From contig NZ_CM001240.1 in the NCBI RefSeq assembly GCF_000230835.1, positions 2,240,501-2,304,500 on the forward strand: 64,000 bases of DNA, in the 5' to 3' direction. The translations under genes and the position numbers were made by a program. Below the pieces are notes generated by a model. That model was not told the origin of the DNA. It made no database searches and saw only the letters and a list, made by a program, of their open reading frames with translations. This DNA is from Clostridium sp. DL-VIII (lineage in GTDB: Bacteria > Bacillota > Clostridia > Clostridiales > Clostridiaceae). Below are positions 63,155 to 64,000 of this stretch, piece after piece. How positions within the stretch are numbered: the stretch's first letter is position 1; each line of letters opens with the position of its first letter.

Positions 63155-64000
63155 ATGAAATCATTGACAGAATTATATAAGATCGGCAGTGGGCCGTCCA
63201 GTTCCCATACAATGGGTCCGGAAAAAGCCGCTAGAATCTTTAAAACAGAAAATGAGGGCGCAGAACGCTTCAAGGTATTGATTTATGGTTCCCTTGCAAA
63301 AACGGGCAAGGGTCATATGACTGACAAGGCCATTATTAAGGCACTGTCACCAGTTCCAACTGAGATTGAATTTATTACTCACGCAGATTTTATTCTGCCT
63401 CATCCCAATACCATTGATTTTTTAGATTACAAAGACGGGCGGCAAACAACATCAATGCGTGTTGTAAGTGTCGGCGGCGGGGATATAGTTATCGATGGGC
63501 GTGAGGAAATGTTGGTACCGGATATATATAAGGAAAATACCTTTGCAGAAATCAGCAGCCTCTGTAAAGCAAACAATATCAGCCTAAGCGAGTACATCGA
63601 GCAGTGCGAAGGCAAAAAGATTTGGGATTTTCTCTATGAAATCTGGGATGCGATGAAGCATTCCATTAACGAAGGGCTTATATCCACAGGTGTTCTAGAA
63701 GGTGGTCTCAACGTAGAACGAAAGGCGCAATTTCTTTATAACCAGCGGCATATCGATGAGAGCCCGGAGACTCGTGAAAACAGGATTGTCTGTGCTTATG
63801 CTTTCGCTGTCAGCGAGCAGAATGCCGCCGGTGGTACAATCGTAACAGCCCCAACATGTGGCGCAAGCGGTGTGGTGCCGGCAGTGCTCCGTTATATGCA
63901 AGAGAAGAAAAATGTGACGGACGAACAGATCATACGGGCTCTGGCAGTTGGAGGTCTAATTGGCAACCTAATCAAGCAGAATGCATCCATCAGCGGTGCT
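63155..64000 (+). CDS. L-serine ammonia-lyase, iron-sulfur type, single chain (3' end outside window)
   Basis: 282 codons are visible and the frame is open at the window edge. The beta-domain signature GSGPSSSHTMGPEKA is at residues 11-25, and the start of the alpha domain is VTAPTCGASGVVPAVLRYM, holding one cluster Cys. The enzyme converts L-serine to pyruvate and ammonia using a labile [4Fe-4S] cluster. AAGGAG precedes the ATG. It follows the crotonase genes by 140 bases with similar GC-rich codon use; a functional link is not evident. Confidence 0.9.
   Translation, partial: MKSLTELYKIGSGPSSSHTMGPEKAARIFKTENEGAERFKVLIYGSLAKTGKGHMTDKAIIKALSPVPTEIEFITHADFILPHPNTIDFLDYKDGRQTTSMRVVSVGGGDIVIDGREEMLVPDIYKENTFAEISSLCKANNISLSEYIEQCEGKKIWDFLYEIWDAMKHSINEGLISTGVLEGGLNVERKAQFLYNQRHIDESPETRENRIVCAYAFAVSEQNAAGGTIVTAPTCGASGVVPAVLRYMQEKKNVTDEQIIRALAVGGLIGNLIKQNASISGA

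Overview
The window reads as chromosome of an AT-rich, low-GC Gram-positive anaerobe, most likely a solventogenic or proteolytic Clostridium. The grounds are strong AGGAGG-type ribosome sites, use of TTG and GTG starts, a D-proline reductase (Stickland) cluster, a glycyl-radical hydroxyproline dehydratase, a Cys-rich ars operon, and clostridial accessory families (DUF1659, DUF2922, CW-binding repeats). No tRNA, rRNA or CRISPR array was seen. Family names rest on motif recognition, not on database searches.

Layout. 1-7.7 kb: the end of a LysR regulator, an MFS transporter, a D-2-hydroxyacid dehydrogenase, a membrane alpha/beta hydrolase, a QueG-like iron-sulfur protein, and then 1.3 kb of decayed genes (ChbG-like and cupin remnants). 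7.7-15.9 kb: a ferric-reductase-like flavohemoprotein, then the arsenic operon arsR-arsD-arsA-arsC-acr3 with a clear promoter and operator. Next comes an opposing MarR / Cys-rich methyltransferase / GNAT operon that may extend the metalloid theme. 16-30 kb: an accessory stretch with a broken Tn3-family transposase inside an XRE gene, a serine recombinase, an IS3 remnant, a noticeably GC-richer oxidoreductase, and many small regulator/target pairs (TetR, HxlR x3, TrmB-like). A GH1 6-phospho-beta-glucosidase follows, with a LicT/BglG-type antiterminator target in its leader.

30.5-45.5 kb is the metabolic core. A LysR regulator precedes prdC, prdA, a duplicated-domain small protein, prdB (with Cys where Sec is expected), a class-III aminotransferase, a polar amino acid ABC transporter, a cytidylate-kinase-like protein and a proline racemase. 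Then come the activase and the glycyl radical enzyme HypD. Together these would import amino acids, dehydrate 4-hydroxyproline to pyrroline-5-carboxylate, and, after reduction to L-proline by an enzyme not in this window, racemise it and reductively open D-proline to 5-aminovalerate.

45.9-49.8 kb is a phage-derived early module: a CI-like repressor, a Cro-like gene with three matching operators, a YqaJ-like protein, DnaD, DnaC and AbrB. 49.9-57 kb holds DUF2922/DUF1659, a CW-binding protein, dispersed repeats, an MBL hydrolase with a possible leader-peptide attenuator, an APH-like kinase, and a MarR/MFS pair with two near-identical operators.

57.4-63 kb is GC-richer and the most unusual part. 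An unfamiliar winged-helix regulator faces an M20 amidohydrolase followed by three tandem crotonase-fold genes. These keep the His/His/Asp residues of 6-oxocamphor hydrolase (C-C bond, beta-diketone hydrolases) rather than those of enoyl-CoA hydratases. The first two are near-identical products of a recent ~1 kb tandem duplication. The window ends inside an L-serine dehydratase gene.
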